Below are positions 35,793 through 45,058 of a DNA stretch of 64,000 nucleotides, one piece after another. The notes under the pieces are model-generated. The model ran no database searches. It was not told where the DNA came from and worked only from the letters and a program-made list of their open reading frames with translations. The DNA comes from Halohasta litorea. Its GTDB lineage: Archaea > Halobacteriota > Halobacteria > Halobacteriales > Haloferacaceae. The position numbers and the translations under genes were made by a program. Location of the stretch: positions 299,355 through 363,354 of the forward strand of contig NZ_JANHDJ010000004.1 of assembly GCF_024494645.1 (NCBI RefSeq), in the 5' to 3' direction. Positions within the stretch are counted from its first letter, which is position 1. Every line of letters begins with the position of its first letter.

Positions 35793-37358
35793 CTACTCGG
35801 TGAGTCGCCGGACCGTCTGGGAGATCTCGTCGATCGTTTCGGCCTGCTGTTCGTTGGCGGCGGCGATCTCCTCGGCCTCCTCGGCGACGGTGTCGGCCCG
35901 GTCGACGAGGTCGTCGAGCATACTGGCGACCTCCTCGGAGCTGGCGGCCTGCTGGTCGGTCGCATCCGAGACCTCTCTGATCCCGTGGGCGGTCTCCTCG
36001 ACTGCGGTGGCGATGTCGTCGAGAAGTGTCATCGCCTCGTCGACGCGTTCGACGCCGCGTTCGATCTCTTCGGTCGTCTGATCGAGGCTCTCGACGGTCT
36101 GTTCGGTGTCGCTCTCGATGGCCGCCACGAGGTCCTCGATCTCCTGGGCGCGCTCCTGGGAGTCGCTCGCCAGGGATTTCACCTCATCGGCGACGACTGC
36201 GAAGCCCGATCCGGCTTCGCCCGCGCGGGCGGCCTCGATCGAGGCGTTCAGCGCGAGGATGTTGGTCTGTTCGGCGATATCGTTGATCACCTCGACGACG
36301 GAATTGATCTCGCTGACGCGGGCTTGGAGTTCGTCGACATCGGTCGAGACCTCCGCGACGGCGTCGCCGACATCGTCCATGACGCCCATCGCGTCGTCGG
36401 CGGCGTCTTGGCCGTCCTCGGCCAGCTCTTGGGCGCGCTGGCTGTTCCCTTCGACCTCGGTGGCGCTGGAGGCGATCTCCTCGACGGTCGCGCTCATGTT
36501 CGAGACCTCGCTGGCGATCGATTGGACCCGGCCGGACTGCTCGTCGGCGAGCGTCGAGATCTCCTGGGAGGACTGGGCGACGTCGTCAGAGGAGCGCTGG
36601 AGTTCGGCCATCGGCGTTTCGAGATCCTCTTCGACCTCGCGGGCCAGCTGCTCGCGGCGCTCGACCTCCGTTTCGAGTCGCTGGCTGTAGGAGTGGATGT
36701 AGGTGTCGGCGACGACCTGCATATCGAGGTTGATGATCCGGAGGACCGACGTGATGTCGGCCCGCAGCTCGTCGATCTCCTCGGCGACGATCTCGTCGAC
36801 GGCCGCCAGTGGCTCGTCGCTGCCGTTCTTGACGGCTGCGGTTCCCCCGTCGGTGGCGGCATCGCCCAGCGCCGACCGCAAGCGTTCGCTCAGTCGGTTG
36901 GTCGCCTGCTCGGTCAAAAGCGGGAGGATGAGGTCGTAGTAGACGCCGTACTGGCCGATGTAGTGTTTCATCGGCATCTCCAGGATGTCGTGGAGCTTGC
37001 CGATGCGAGCGCGGTTGTTGAAGTACTGCTGGTCGTAGTTGCCGCCGGCGAGCGTTGCGAAGTACGCCTTTTGAGTCTGTTTGAGCGCCTCGACATTCTT
37101 CGACGATCGGCCGATGACCTCGACCGTATCGTCGTACTGGGTGAGGTTCTCGTAGAACAGCTCGGCGATCTCCTCGGTGTGTGCTTCGAACAGCGATTCG
37201 AGCGCCGCCAGTCGCTCGGCATCTTCCTCGTCGAAGTCGACGAAATCCTTCCGCCAGGCGATCTCCTCGCCGTCGAGACCGATATCCCGGACGAGCGACT
37301 CGACATCGACCCGGTCGTTGAATCCTCCCCGGCCGAACATCGCCGCGTAATCAGTCAT
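35793..37358 (-). CDS. hemAT: Heme-based aerotactic transducer HemAT (globin-coupled chemoreceptor)
   Basis: A 521-residue cytosolic oxygen sensor. An N-terminal globin domain (about 15-190) includes ARIGKLHDILEMPMKHYIGQY, where the His of KLHD is the expected heme-binding proximal ligand. There are no transmembrane helices. A long methyl-accepting coiled coil follows, with the signaling hairpin tip INDIAEQTNILALNASIEAA (about 345-364). It should relay O2 binding to CheA/CheW for aerotaxis. ATG 37358 is 25 bases downstream of the TATA box; the in-frame ATG at 37376 would lie upstream of the transcript. Confidence 0.93.
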   Translation of the reverse strand: MTDYAAMFGRGGFNDRVDVESLVRDIGLDGEEIAWRKDFVDFDEEDAERLAALESLFEAHTEEIAELFYENLTQYDDTVEVIGRSSKNVEALKQTQKAYFATLAGGNYDQQYFNNRARIGKLHDILEMPMKHYIGQYGVYYDLILPLLTEQATNRLSERLRSALGDAATDGGTAAVKNGSDEPLAAVDEIVAEEIDELRADITSVLRIINLDMQVVADTYIHSYSQRLETEVERREQLAREVEEDLETPMAELQRSSDDVAQSSQEISTLADEQSGRVQSIASEVSNMSATVEEIASSATEVEGNSQRAQELAEDGQDAADDAMGVMDDVGDAVAEVSTDVDELQARVSEINSVVEVINDIAEQTNILALNASIEAARAGEAGSGFAVVADEVKSLASDSQERAQEIEDLVAAIESDTEQTVESLDQTTEEIERGVERVDEAMTLLDDIATAVEETAHGIREVSDATDQQAASSEEVASMLDDLVDRADTVAEEAEEIAAANEQQAETIDEISQTVRRLTE

Positions 37359-37380
37359 ATGCGCATAAAACCACAACCGG

Positions 37381-37389
37381 TATTTATAC
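37381..37389 (-). promoter_or_regulatory. TATA box of hemAT
   Basis: GTATAAATA on the minus strand, centred about 26 bases before ATG 37358, indicates a leaderless transcript and fixes the start codon. Confidence 0.7.
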
Positions 37390-37438
37390 CTGTAGTGTGG
37401 GAATTCAGTTTTGATATTTTGATTCGGGCGGCTGTGGG

Positions 37439-38407
37439 TTATTTAAAAGGACTCGGCCGCCTCTCGACGCTGCCATCGGGCTGTCGGATCAGCGCAGAAA
37501 GCGTCTCCGGCGTCTCGACGAAGACGGCCTCACCACCTCCGGTGGCGGTGGTCTCGTCGGGGTCTCCCCGACTGCCTGTGGACGGGGAGTCGAGGTTGTT
37601 TCGAAGCACGTTCTGACAGTGAACCCGGCCCTTCGTCGTCGGTGTGTCGTGGCGGGTGTGACCGACGACCTGCGGGGGTGCGTCGGCCGACAGATGGTCG
37701 AAATGGAGCCACACCAGTCCGGCCTCGGGGCCTTTCAAATGGTTCCGGCCGATGCCCAACACCGCCGGGAACTCCGTTATCAGTCGTTCCTGCATCGCTC
37801 GATCCTCGTCGGTCCCGATTGCCTCCTGGAGCGTTTCGGCGGCGGCGACGAGCGACTCGGTTGCCGCGGTGACGTCGTAGGGCTCGTCGGCCCCGGCGTG
37901 GGCGTAGGTGACTCTGTGTCCCGTATACGCGGCGACGATGTGGCCGTCGATGATCGCCTCGCAGAGTCGGCGGCGGGCAGCATCGTCGACCTGTCCGGAG
38001 AACCACTCATCGAAGCCGAACTGGTCGGGCGACAGCACCAGCGCCTCGTGGTTGCCGAGAGTGACTCGTACGCGGCCGGGCGGGGCCTCCGCGGTGAGTC
38101 GGGCGACGAGTTCGAGGACGCCCTCGTTGGCCGGGCCGCGGTCGACCAGATCGCCGTTGAAAACGAGGACGTAGTTCTCGTCGGCCCAATGGAGCCGTCC
38201 GTCGTCGTCCTCGACCACGACCGGCGGGTAATCGGGGTGATCGGCGAGTGTCAACAGCGCGCTTCGGGCATCGTCGAGATAGCCATGGATATCGCTGATC
38301 GAGACGATCGTCGGCGGCTCCGCATCGCCATCGGCAGCAGCGACGAGGCCGTCGACACCGTCCCGGAGCGAGTCGTCGAGGTCGGAATCCGGCAGTCGAG
38401 GAAGCAT
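37439..38407 (-). CDS. Calcineurin-like metallophosphoesterase (PPP-type phosphatase)
   Basis: A 322-residue phosphoesterase with the complete metal-site series: SDIHGY near residue 38, GDLVDRG near 85, GNHE near 117, a His in TYAHAG near 167, and GHTRHDTPTTKG near 248. The GDxVDRG and GNHE set is that of serine/threonine protein phosphatases and Ap4A hydrolases. Substrate cannot be decided. The stop lies 31 bases beyond the hemAT promoter region on the same strand. Confidence 0.85.
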   Translation of the reverse strand: MLPRLPDSDLDDSLRDGVDGLVAAADGDAEPPTIVSISDIHGYLDDARSALLTLADHPDYPPVVVEDDDGRLHWADENYVLVFNGDLVDRGPANEGVLELVARLTAEAPPGRVRVTLGNHEALVLSPDQFGFDEWFSGQVDDAARRRLCEAIIDGHIVAAYTGHRVTYAHAGADEPYDVTAATESLVAAAETLQEAIGTDEDRAMQERLITEFPAVLGIGRNHLKGPEAGLVWLHFDHLSADAPPQVVGHTRHDTPTTKGRVHCQNVLRNNLDSPSTGSRGDPDETTATGGGEAVFVETPETLSALIRQPDGSVERRPSPFK

Positions 38408-38477
38408 CTACTCGCACTGAGGGGCGCACAACACATAATTGTCCACGACGCGACCGGTCAGGTAGACCAGCAATCCG

Positions 38478-39320
38478 ATGCATCCGTTTCCACCCGTTCC
38501 CCACGTCGACGATGCTCCCGACGCGCTCCTGGAGTCGGGCCACCTGTGGCTGCTCGAAGCGGTGGCTGGCGCGCCGCTGCGGTTCCGGCTCCGCGAATCG
38601 GGGCTCATCGAGTTCGGCGACGCCAACCGCGTCTACGGGAGTCCCGACGAGCTGCCGCCGCAGTACCGCCACGTGGTTCGGCATATCCAGGAGACCCTCG
38701 ACCGTGAGGCGCTCCGGGCGGCCCTCAAGGATGTGGAGGCGATCACCTTTTTCGGGGAAGCGATGCAGTATCGGGGCCTCGAGTACGACTGGGCGCGGAC
38801 ACCCTCGTTTCTGGGGACCGACATTTGGTCGGCCGAGACGGAGCGGTTCCGCCCGCCGGATGCGGTCGACGGGATCTTCGAGCGGCTCGGTCTCGCGGCC
38901 GTCAATCCGATCGATCAGGAGCTTCGGGCGCGTGATTTCGACCCCGCCAGCTACCGGATTCCCGACTCGGCGTGGTACGACGGCCCGGCGGCGGGCGTGG
39001 TGGTCCGCGACAAGTCGGGCCACCGCGGACGGCTCCCGAATCCCACGGTCCAGATGGCTGACGCCAGCGATCCGGAAGCGCTGGAAAAGACAACCGCGGC
39101 CGACCTCGCCGACCGCTACGGGAGTCACCGACGACTCACACGGTTGAGCGAGCGGCTGCGCGAGGTGGGTCAGCCGGTGACCGTCGAGGCTCTCCTGGAG
39201 CGGACGCTCGATTCGGCGTTCCGCGAACTCGATCCGCGGCGCTTCGAGACGAGCCTCGACCGCGGGGCGGTCCGCGCCGAACTGGCGGGCCGAATCGGGC
39301 AGTTTGTAAACGAACAATGA
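38478..39320 (+). CDS. RNA-ligase-family-like protein, motif I degenerate
   Basis: A 280-residue protein resembling a haloarchaeal group related to nucleotidyltransferase RNA ligases. The N-terminal block GHLWLLEAVAGAPLRFRL aligns by eye with the family's motif I region, but the adenylated Lys of KxDG is not there (EAVAG). FFGEAMQYRGLEYDW resembles motif III and GVVVRDKSG motif IV. Loss of the nucleophile argues for a non-ligating role, or for an unusual chemistry. It diverges from the phosphatase gene. Confidence 0.5.
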   Translation: MHPFPPVPHVDDAPDALLESGHLWLLEAVAGAPLRFRLRESGLIEFGDANRVYGSPDELPPQYRHVVRHIQETLDREALRAALKDVEAITFFGEAMQYRGLEYDWARTPSFLGTDIWSAETERFRPPDAVDGIFERLGLAAVNPIDQELRARDFDPASYRIPDSAWYDGPAAGVVVRDKSGHRGRLPNPTVQMADASDPEALEKTTAADLADRYGSHRRLTRLSERLREVGQPVTVEALLERTLDSAFRELDPRRFETSLDRGAVRAELAGRIGQFVNEQ

Positions 39321-39381
39321 TGTATGATTTGGGGTTCTGTCGTCTCGGACCCGACGTGGGTCGTCGGTTCACCCCAAGAGA

Positions 39382-39390
39382 CTTTTTATG
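39382..39390 (+). promoter_or_regulatory. TATA box of the squalene/phytoene synthase gene
   Basis: CTTTTTATG is centred about 31 bases before ATG 39418, consistent with a leader of only a few bases. Confidence 0.6.
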
Positions 39391-39417
39391 CCTCATACCC
39401 TATGTACCGGTACTTGA

Positions 39418-40497
39418 ATGACGGGACACGAATCTCGACCTCCCGGTGTGGACCACGAGGCTGATCTCGCATGGTGCCACGAGACGGTCCAGGGGGTCTC
39501 TCGGACGTTTGCGCTGACTATCGACGTGTTGGATGAACCGATGTCGGATCACATCTGTTTGGGCTATCTGCTCTGCCGGGTCGCCGACACCATCGAGGAC
39601 GCGGGCCACATCCCGCCGGAGCCGCAGGCCGCGCTACTCCGAACCTACGACGAGGCCCTCGATCCGGACAGCGAGACCGATATCGAGGCGTTTCGGGCCG
39701 CCGTCGACGGGTGGCTCCCCGAGGCCGACGAGCGGTCGGCCGACTGGCGGGTCGTCGCCGAGGCCCCACGAGTGATTGCGACCTTCGAGCAGCTTCCCGC
39801 CGATGTCCAGGAGGCCATCATCCCGCCGGTCCGTGAGCTGGTCGAGGGGATGGCGATGTTCGTCGACCGCCACGCCAACGCTGGCGGGCTCCGGATCGAC
39901 AGCCGCGACGAGCTCGAAGAGTACTGCTACTACGCCGCCGGGACGGTCGGCAACCTCATCACGAACCTGCTGACCCGCGGCGAGATCGCCGCCGACCGCC
40001 GCCAGCGGCTCTACGACACGGCCGTCGAGTTCGGCCTGCTGTTGCAGTTGGTGAACATCTCGAAGGACGTCTATGACGACTACACCGAGGAGAACAACGT
40101 CTATCTCCCCGCCGAGTGGTTGGCCGACAAAGGGATCGACCAGGAGGCCGTCGTCGAACCCGAAAACCGCGAGGAGGCCGCCGAGGTCGTGGGCCGGACC
40201 GCCAGCCACGCCCAGTCGTTCCTCACCGATGCCGAGGGGTACCTCAAGGCGATGCCGCTCCGCCACGGCAACACGCTGGCCGCGTGGGGCGTGCCGTTCC
40301 TGCTGGCGGTCGGCACCCTGCGGGAACTCACCGCCAACCCCGAGGACGCGCTGACCGAACGCGGCGTGAAGGTCTCCCGCCAGGAGGTCTTCGCGGTGAT
40401 GGGCGCGATGCGAAACGAGGGGAAGGAGTCGTTGAGCGAACTCCGGAAGGCCATCTCCCAGCGACCCTACCATCTGGTTGCGAAAAACGCCGACTGA
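39418..40497 (+). CDS. Squalene/phytoene synthase family protein
   Basis: A 359-residue prenyl-diphosphate head-to-head condensing enzyme. The two Asp-rich motifs are DTIEDAG (about 60) and KDVYDDY (about 220), with VSRTFALTI near the N-terminus and the NVYLPAEW block following. The VSRTFALTI and NISKDVYDDYTEENNVYLP features fit squalene (farnesyl-diphosphate farnesyl) synthase better than phytoene synthase, so squalene for membrane lipids is the likely product, but the assignment is by resemblance. No carotenoid genes are adjacent. Confidence 0.85.
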   Translation: MTGHESRPPGVDHEADLAWCHETVQGVSRTFALTIDVLDEPMSDHICLGYLLCRVADTIEDAGHIPPEPQAALLRTYDEALDPDSETDIEAFRAAVDGWLPEADERSADWRVVAEAPRVIATFEQLPADVQEAIIPPVRELVEGMAMFVDRHANAGGLRIDSRDELEEYCYYAAGTVGNLITNLLTRGEIAADRRQRLYDTAVEFGLLLQLVNISKDVYDDYTEENNVYLPAEWLADKGIDQEAVVEPENREEAAEVVGRTASHAQSFLTDAEGYLKAMPLRHGNTLAAWGVPFLLAVGTLRELTANPEDALTERGVKVSRQEVFAVMGAMRNEGKESLSELRKAISQRPYHLVAKNAD

Positions 40498-40570
40498 CGC
40501 TCCGTATCCGGCACTCGATTCGAGCTGTCGACCGACGGACGGTTTCGGCTGTCAGATCGACAACCTCTCT

Positions 40571-41851
40571 TTAACTGTCGAGTGCATCGAGAACCGTTTC
40601 ACACGCGGCCGGGACGCTCCGTGCTCGCAGAGTTGCCGCGGTATACTCGACGATCGGATGATCGAGCTGTGCGGATCGGACGTCGCCGCTTGACTGTCTC
40701 AGACGGTCGTCGGCAAAGCTGACCGACCGCGCGGCGTCGGCGAGCATCGGCCGCGAGAGGTCGGCGCGCGGACTTTCATCGAGTGCGGTAGTGATCGCGT
40801 CGACTGCGGCGGTGCGGGCGGCTCGAACGTCGGCGGTCGTCTCGGGACGGTCGATCCCCTCGTCGAATCGGTCGCCGAGCCGGTCGGCGGCCAGCAGCGC
40901 CGTGAGCCCCTCGGTCGCCGCCAGCAGCCCGCTGGCCGGACCGATGGGGTCGTAGACCCGTTCGGTGTTCACGTCGGCGTCGTCTCGCAGGTCGTCCCAG
41001 AGCCGCCAGCGAAGCCGGTCGTCGCCGTCGGGCTCCGGTGGGATGTCCTTCTGTCGGCGCTGTATGTCGGTTCGGAGCGTCTCGGTAGCCGCCGACAGCG
41101 TCTCGTCGACCGATCCGGCGTCGTCCGGCAGCGTCGACTGATACCGATCGTACAGATAGCGGGCGTCGTCGAGCTGTGTCCGGGCCGATTCGACGTGGTC
41201 GCCCCACGCGGCGACGGTCAGCAATCGGCTCGACTCCCAGTTGTTCGGCGTGCGACCATCTTCGAGCACCGAATCGAGTAGGCGTTCGGCCTGCCCGTAG
41301 ACCAGCGCGGCCGTGACGGGATCGGAACCGGAATACGCGAAGTCAGTGCGGAACGACTCGGCCTCACCGACGATCTCCTGGAGTTCGCTCCGCAGTTCCG
41401 CTTCGGTCAACCCGCGGTCGACGAACGCCCAGCCAGCGGCCGCATACCGGGCCTCCGACCGTGCGTGGCGGAGTTCGGTGAGCGCCACGAGTCGGCTGGG
41501 TGCGGTGCGGGCCGCGGCAACGTGGTCTGTCGCCTCGCTGGCGGCCTCGGTGAGTCGCTGCCGAATGTGGCCGTTCGGCACGCTTTCGGGACCGAACGGG
41601 ATGGGGAGATCGGCGAGCAGCTCGTCGACCCGCTGTGCCGAGGCGGCGAGCGTGGACTGCTCGATGTCGATCGGGAGGGTGTCTGCCACGATCGGGTCGG
41701 CAGCATCGTCGGGAACGATCTCACGGAGCCGAAGCGCGCTGATCGTCTCGTCTTCATTATTTCTGTCGCCATCGAGGGCGCTACAGCCCGCCAGCAGCGT
41801 CGCCCCCGCGACCGTCAGTACGCCCCGTCGGGTCGTTGAGGGGTCGGTCAT
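40571..41851 (-). CDS. Tat lipoprotein, unknown function
   Basis: A 426-residue extracellular lipoprotein. STTRRGVLTVAGATLLAGCS is a Tat signal ending in a lipobox (Cys at about residue 23). The mature part is almost all helical with repeated Ala/Arg/Asp heptad-like stretches and no recognised domain. Its start overlaps the stop of the upstream lipoprotein gene by four bases, so the two are made together. Confidence 0.75.
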   Translation of the reverse strand: MTDPSTTRRGVLTVAGATLLAGCSALDGDRNNEDETISALRLREIVPDDAADPIVADTLPIDIEQSTLAASAQRVDELLADLPIPFGPESVPNGHIRQRLTEAASEATDHVAAARTAPSRLVALTELRHARSEARYAAAGWAFVDRGLTEAELRSELQEIVGEAESFRTDFAYSGSDPVTAALVYGQAERLLDSVLEDGRTPNNWESSRLLTVAAWGDHVESARTQLDDARYLYDRYQSTLPDDAGSVDETLSAATETLRTDIQRRQKDIPPEPDGDDRLRWRLWDDLRDDADVNTERVYDPIGPASGLLAATEGLTALLAADRLGDRFDEGIDRPETTADVRAARTAAVDAITTALDESPRADLSRPMLADAARSVSFADDRLRQSSGDVRSAQLDHPIVEYTAATLRARSVPAACETVLDALDS

Positions 41852-42570
41852 AGCAGTCCACTCCCGTCTAGGGACGACGAACTGCTGTTCATTCGTGGCA
41901 CTGGCTCAGTCGACTGGTTCATGCGGCTGCTGTTGCTCCGACGTTCGGCCGGGTAACACCGACTGCTGCTCGTACTCGACCCGTATCCACTGATCTCGTC
42001 CGCATCGAGTGCGACCGGCAGCCGGAAGAGCCGCGATTCGAAGGCAGTCGCCTCGGCCGTACACTGTTCATCGTAAGGGCGGAGCACCCGGCCGTAGTCC
42101 GTCCGGATCTCGTTGTCCTGCCAGCTGAGATAACAAAGCGAGAGCCGAAAACACTGGTCGACCTGTCTCGTTTCGAGGTACAGGCTCTCGGCGTCGAAAT
42201 CCGTCGCCGAGACGAACGACGCGAGGTCGGTGTCGTCGCTGCTGTCTCCACCTGCGTCGTCGACCAGCCGGTCGGCCATCGAGGCGGAGTCGACGAGCGT
42301 CGTCCGTGGGTAGTGCTCGCGGATCGGTGATGGGGTCTCATCCTCACTCGAATCGGTTTCAGGGAGGCGGATCGGTGGCTGTGCCGAGTCGGTGCGACGG
42401 AACAGCGTCGGCGGCGCTGTCGTGGTCTGTTCGTCGGGGATGGTTCGGCCCGGTCCGTCGGTCCTGGAGTGTGACTCGCTCGAACTGCTCTCGGAGCTGA
42501 GACAGCCAGCCACCCCGCCTACAGCGGCTGCGGCGACAGCCAGAACCCGTCGGCGCGTGTGAGAATCCAT
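41848..42570 (-). CDS. Tat lipoprotein, unknown function
   Basis: A 240-residue protein with Tat signal HTRRRVLAVAAAAVGGVAGC (lipobox Cys about 23), then a Ser-rich linker and a compact domain with several Cys (QCFRLSLCYLSW, EQCTAE), suggesting disulfides outside the cell. The C-terminus is Ser/Asn-rich. ATG 42570 was chosen over the upstream ATG because the Tat motif follows it directly. It forms an operon with the next lipoprotein gene. Confidence 0.75.
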   Translation of the reverse strand: MDSHTRRRVLAVAAAAVGGVAGCLSSESSSSESHSRTDGPGRTIPDEQTTTAPPTLFRRTDSAQPPIRLPETDSSEDETPSPIREHYPRTTLVDSASMADRLVDDAGGDSSDDTDLASFVSATDFDAESLYLETRQVDQCFRLSLCYLSWQDNEIRTDYGRVLRPYDEQCTAEATAFESRLFRLPVALDADEISGYGSSTSSSRCYPAERRSNSSRMNQSTEPVPRMNSSSSSLDGSGLL

Positions 42571-42669
42571 CAGTATGGGTGACACTCAGCGCGTCTATTA
42601 AAAATGGGTTCGGGAGATGTAAAGGGCTGTTTCAGTTATCTCGCGGTCGAAAGCCGACGAATCCACGCG

Positions 42670-42677
42670 TTTTTATC
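42670..42677 (+). promoter_or_regulatory. TATA box of the DUF1918 gene
   Basis: TTTTTATC is centred 26-27 bases before ATG 42700, giving a leaderless transcript and supporting the short start. Confidence 0.6.
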
Positions 42678-42699
42678 CGTGGTAGCGGAACGTGTGGTC

Positions 42700-42900
42700 A
42701 TGAGCTTCGAGAAAGACGACGAGGCCGTGCTGCACGACAAACACAGCGAGTACGACGGCGAGACGGGAACGATCACGCAGGTCGTCGAGAACATGTTCGG
42801 CGATGCGACCTACACGATCAGTTTCGAGGAGGGCCAGGAGACCGGCGTTCCCGAAGACGACCTCGAAGCCGTCGAGGGTGAGGCCGACGACGACGAGTAA
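42700..42900 (+). CDS. DUF1918-like small SH3-fold protein
   Basis: A 66-residue acidic protein beginning MSFEKDDEAVLHDKHSEYDGETG, a beta-barrel pattern like the DUF1918/SH3-like proteins of haloarchaea. Its function is not known. An in-frame upstream ATG (42604) would lie before the transcript predicted from the TATA box. The next gene follows after 51 bases. Confidence 0.75.
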   Translation: MSFEKDDEAVLHDKHSEYDGETGTITQVVENMFGDATYTISFEEGQETGVPEDDLEAVEGEADDDE

Positions 42901-42951
42901 CGCCCACCGCGAGCCGAGCGCTTTTTCCCTCCAGTCACCAAGAGGTGGATA

Positions 42952-43383
42952 ATGCCGAGAGTGCCGTTTCACTACATCGATCTCCGGACCTTCTGTTATG
43001 CGACCGAGGACGAAAAGCGGGTCGAGGAGGCGATTCGCGCCTTCCTGCCGGAGGAGTTCGACCTCGACCGCATGGAAAACACCGGCCACCACGGCGACCG
43101 GATCGTGGTGCTCTCGGCGCGCGTCGAGAACGCCGACGAGATGCGACATATCCTGGACCGGCTGGCCGAACTCGACGACATCGACCGTGTGATAGAGGAA
43201 CTCGACGAGCGCGTCGACGACAACTGCTCGTTTTTCATGCGGCTGGACAAACAGGCCGCCTTCCAGGACGAGATCAGACTCGGCGACGGGATCACGCTCC
43301 GCGCCAAGGTCGAAGCCTACCCCGCGAAACACGAGGCCGCGGTCGAAAACGCCCGCGAGGCCTTGGAACAGTCGCGGTCGTAG
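42952..43383 (+). CDS. COG1325-type RNA-binding protein
   Basis: A 143-residue protein of the archaeal group often annotated as an exosome-associated or RNA-binding protein. The N-terminal HYIDLRTFCYATEDEKRVEEAI and the later NCSFFMRLDKQAAFQDEIRL are the recognisable blocks of this ribosomal-L5-like fold. Its partners are not encoded here. It is well placed for co-transcription with the DUF1918 gene. Confidence 0.8.
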   Translation: MPRVPFHYIDLRTFCYATEDEKRVEEAIRAFLPEEFDLDRMENTGHHGDRIVVLSARVENADEMRHILDRLAELDDIDRVIEELDERVDDNCSFFMRLDKQAAFQDEIRLGDGITLRAKVEAYPAKHEAAVENAREALEQSRS

Positions 43384-43410
43384 TCGATTTATCCGTTTTA
43401 TACCGGTCCG

Positions 43411-43974
43411 TTACTCGTCGACCCACTTGATCGAGCAGCCACGCGAGGGCAGGTCGTCATGTGTGACTTTCTCCCCGGCCAGCACCGACTCGATGGCCTC
43501 ACGGGCGTAGAACTCGGTCGGCTCGTCGTCGGGGTTGAGCGCGTCGTCGAGTCGGCCGTGATAGGCCAGTTTCCACTCGTCGCCCTCGCGGGCGAAGAGG
43601 AACGGATCGGGCGTACAGACCGCACCGTACTCGCGGGCGACATCCTGGGTTTCGTCGTAGAGGTAGGCGTCGTAGTCGATGGTGCCCTCCTCGACGAGCT
43701 CTACCATGTGCTCGAAGTCGTCGTCGGGGTACTCCGGGTTGGCATTGGGGTTGATCCCGACGACGGCGGCGTCGTCGAACTCGTCGGACAGTTCGTTGAG
43801 GAAGTCGAACTTGGCCTGCGCGTAGGGGCAGTGGTTGCAGGTAAATACCAGTAGCAGTGCCTTGTTGTCGGTGAACGAATCGGGAGTGTAGATCTCGCTG
43901 TCGGTACCGGTCAGTTCGAACGCGGGGGCGGCGTCCCCGCGACTCAGCTCGGAATCGGACTCTTTGAGCACCAT
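43411..43974 (-). CDS. Thioredoxin-fold redoxin (AhpC/TSA-like)
   Basis: A 187-residue protein with the thioredoxin-like CNHCPYAQAKFDFLNEL segment (CxxC at about residues 46-49), preceded by GDAAPAFELTGTDSE, the usual AhpC/TlpA entry strand. It is likely a thiol oxidoreductase or peroxidase-like reductant. There is no signal peptide, so it is cytosolic. A later Cys in PSRGCSIKW could be a resolving residue. Confidence 0.85.
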   Translation of the reverse strand: MVLKESDSELSRGDAAPAFELTGTDSEIYTPDSFTDNKALLLVFTCNHCPYAQAKFDFLNELSDEFDDAAVVGINPNANPEYPDDDFEHMVELVEEGTIDYDAYLYDETQDVAREYGAVCTPDPFLFAREGDEWKLAYHGRLDDALNPDDEPTEFYAREAIESVLAGEKVTHDDLPSRGCSIKWVDE

Positions 43975-44155
43975 ACGTCCCTATAGGTGGCCGGGAAAGA
44001 AAGGAATGTGTGGTTTCGGGCAGTCTCTGAGCCAGAAATACGGATACAATCTTATCAGACGGAGTGAAGACGTTAGGACAAATGGTTGGAATTCGAGACG
44101 ATAGAGTGACAGTTCCCGGCGTAGTCATCGAACTGACTCAGCCAGGGTGGTCCAG

Positions 44156-45058
44156 ATGACAGCCGACGAGATATCGGCGTCCGCGTGGCTGGTGCGGCTG
44201 GTCGCTGTGTCTCTGTTCGTGGGAGCGATCTTCGGCACGGTTGCCGGAGTCGGAGGGGCCACCGATCCACCGATACAGATCTCGACGAACGTAACCCCGA
44301 GTGATCCGACTGTTGAGGAGAGCGTCACGATCGATGCGATAATCTCGAATATCGAGAACAGTGAGAGCCGAAACGTCGACGTAAGATACGTCTACCTCCG
44401 TCAATCCGGAATGACCATCGACCGGTTCGAAAGCGTTGGAACCGTCGGCTCGGGCGGCTCGCTCTCGTTACCGCTGTCGGCGACGTTCGACGACCCCGGA
44501 CAGAAACGCCTCGAAATCGAGATTACAACACAGTATTCGGATGACGATAGCGAGATCTACACGTATACCCACCCCGTATTTATCGACGTTACTGAATCGG
44601 ATCTGCAAGGGGAAGTCCAACTGACGAGCGTCGAGACCTCCGCCAGAAACGGGGTAACGATCCAGGGCGATGCCGCGAACATCGGAAACAGCGATGTCCA
44701 ATCGGTCCTGTTGAGCGTTAGCGATACCGAGGGTGTAACCCCGAAATCGCCGAACGGCGAGTACTTCGTCGGCGGGATCGATGCCAGCGAGTTCGCCACC
44801 TTCGATCTGACCGCCGACATCGAGCCGGAGACCGACTCGATCCCCGTCGAGATCACATATATCGTCGACGACGAGCGCGTGACAAAGACACAGCAGATCG
44901 CCGTCGAATCGACGAACACCACGGCTCCGCCGCCGAACACGCAAGCGGCCGCAAGCGGTACTCCACCATCGAGTGGCCTCCCTCTGCTCCCGATCGGCGT
45001 CGTGGTCGTCCTGCTCGTGATCGGTGTCGTCGGTACGGTCCTGTGGCGACGACAATGA
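44156..45058 (+). CDS. Exported membrane-anchored CARDB/S-layer-like protein
   Basis: A 300-residue protein. An N-terminal signal-anchor (about 10-30) precedes three Ig-like beta domains (about 35-235) of the CARDB/COG1361 type (VTPSDPTVEESVTIDAIISNIEN and similar). A Thr/Pro-rich stalk and a C-terminal transmembrane helix (about 272-295) complete it, so the bulk is outside the cell. Its stop overlaps the ATPase start, and together with the next two genes it makes a three-part export or envelope system. Confidence 0.8.
   Translation: MTADEISASAWLVRLVAVSLFVGAIFGTVAGVGGATDPPIQISTNVTPSDPTVEESVTIDAIISNIENSESRNVDVRYVYLRQSGMTIDRFESVGTVGSGGSLSLPLSATFDDPGQKRLEIEITTQYSDDDSEIYTYTHPVFIDVTESDLQGEVQLTSVETSARNGVTIQGDAANIGNSDVQSVLLSVSDTEGVTPKSPNGEYFVGGIDASEFATFDLTADIEPETDSIPVEITYIVDDERVTKTQQIAVESTNTTAPPPNTQAAASGTPPSSGLPLLPIGVVVVLLVIGVVGTVLWRRQ

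Noticed and set aside
35700..37616. A 638-codon plus-strand frame opposite hemAT
   Set aside because: Antisense shadow of a long coding region whose own strand encodes a complete globin-coupled transducer with a fitting promoter.
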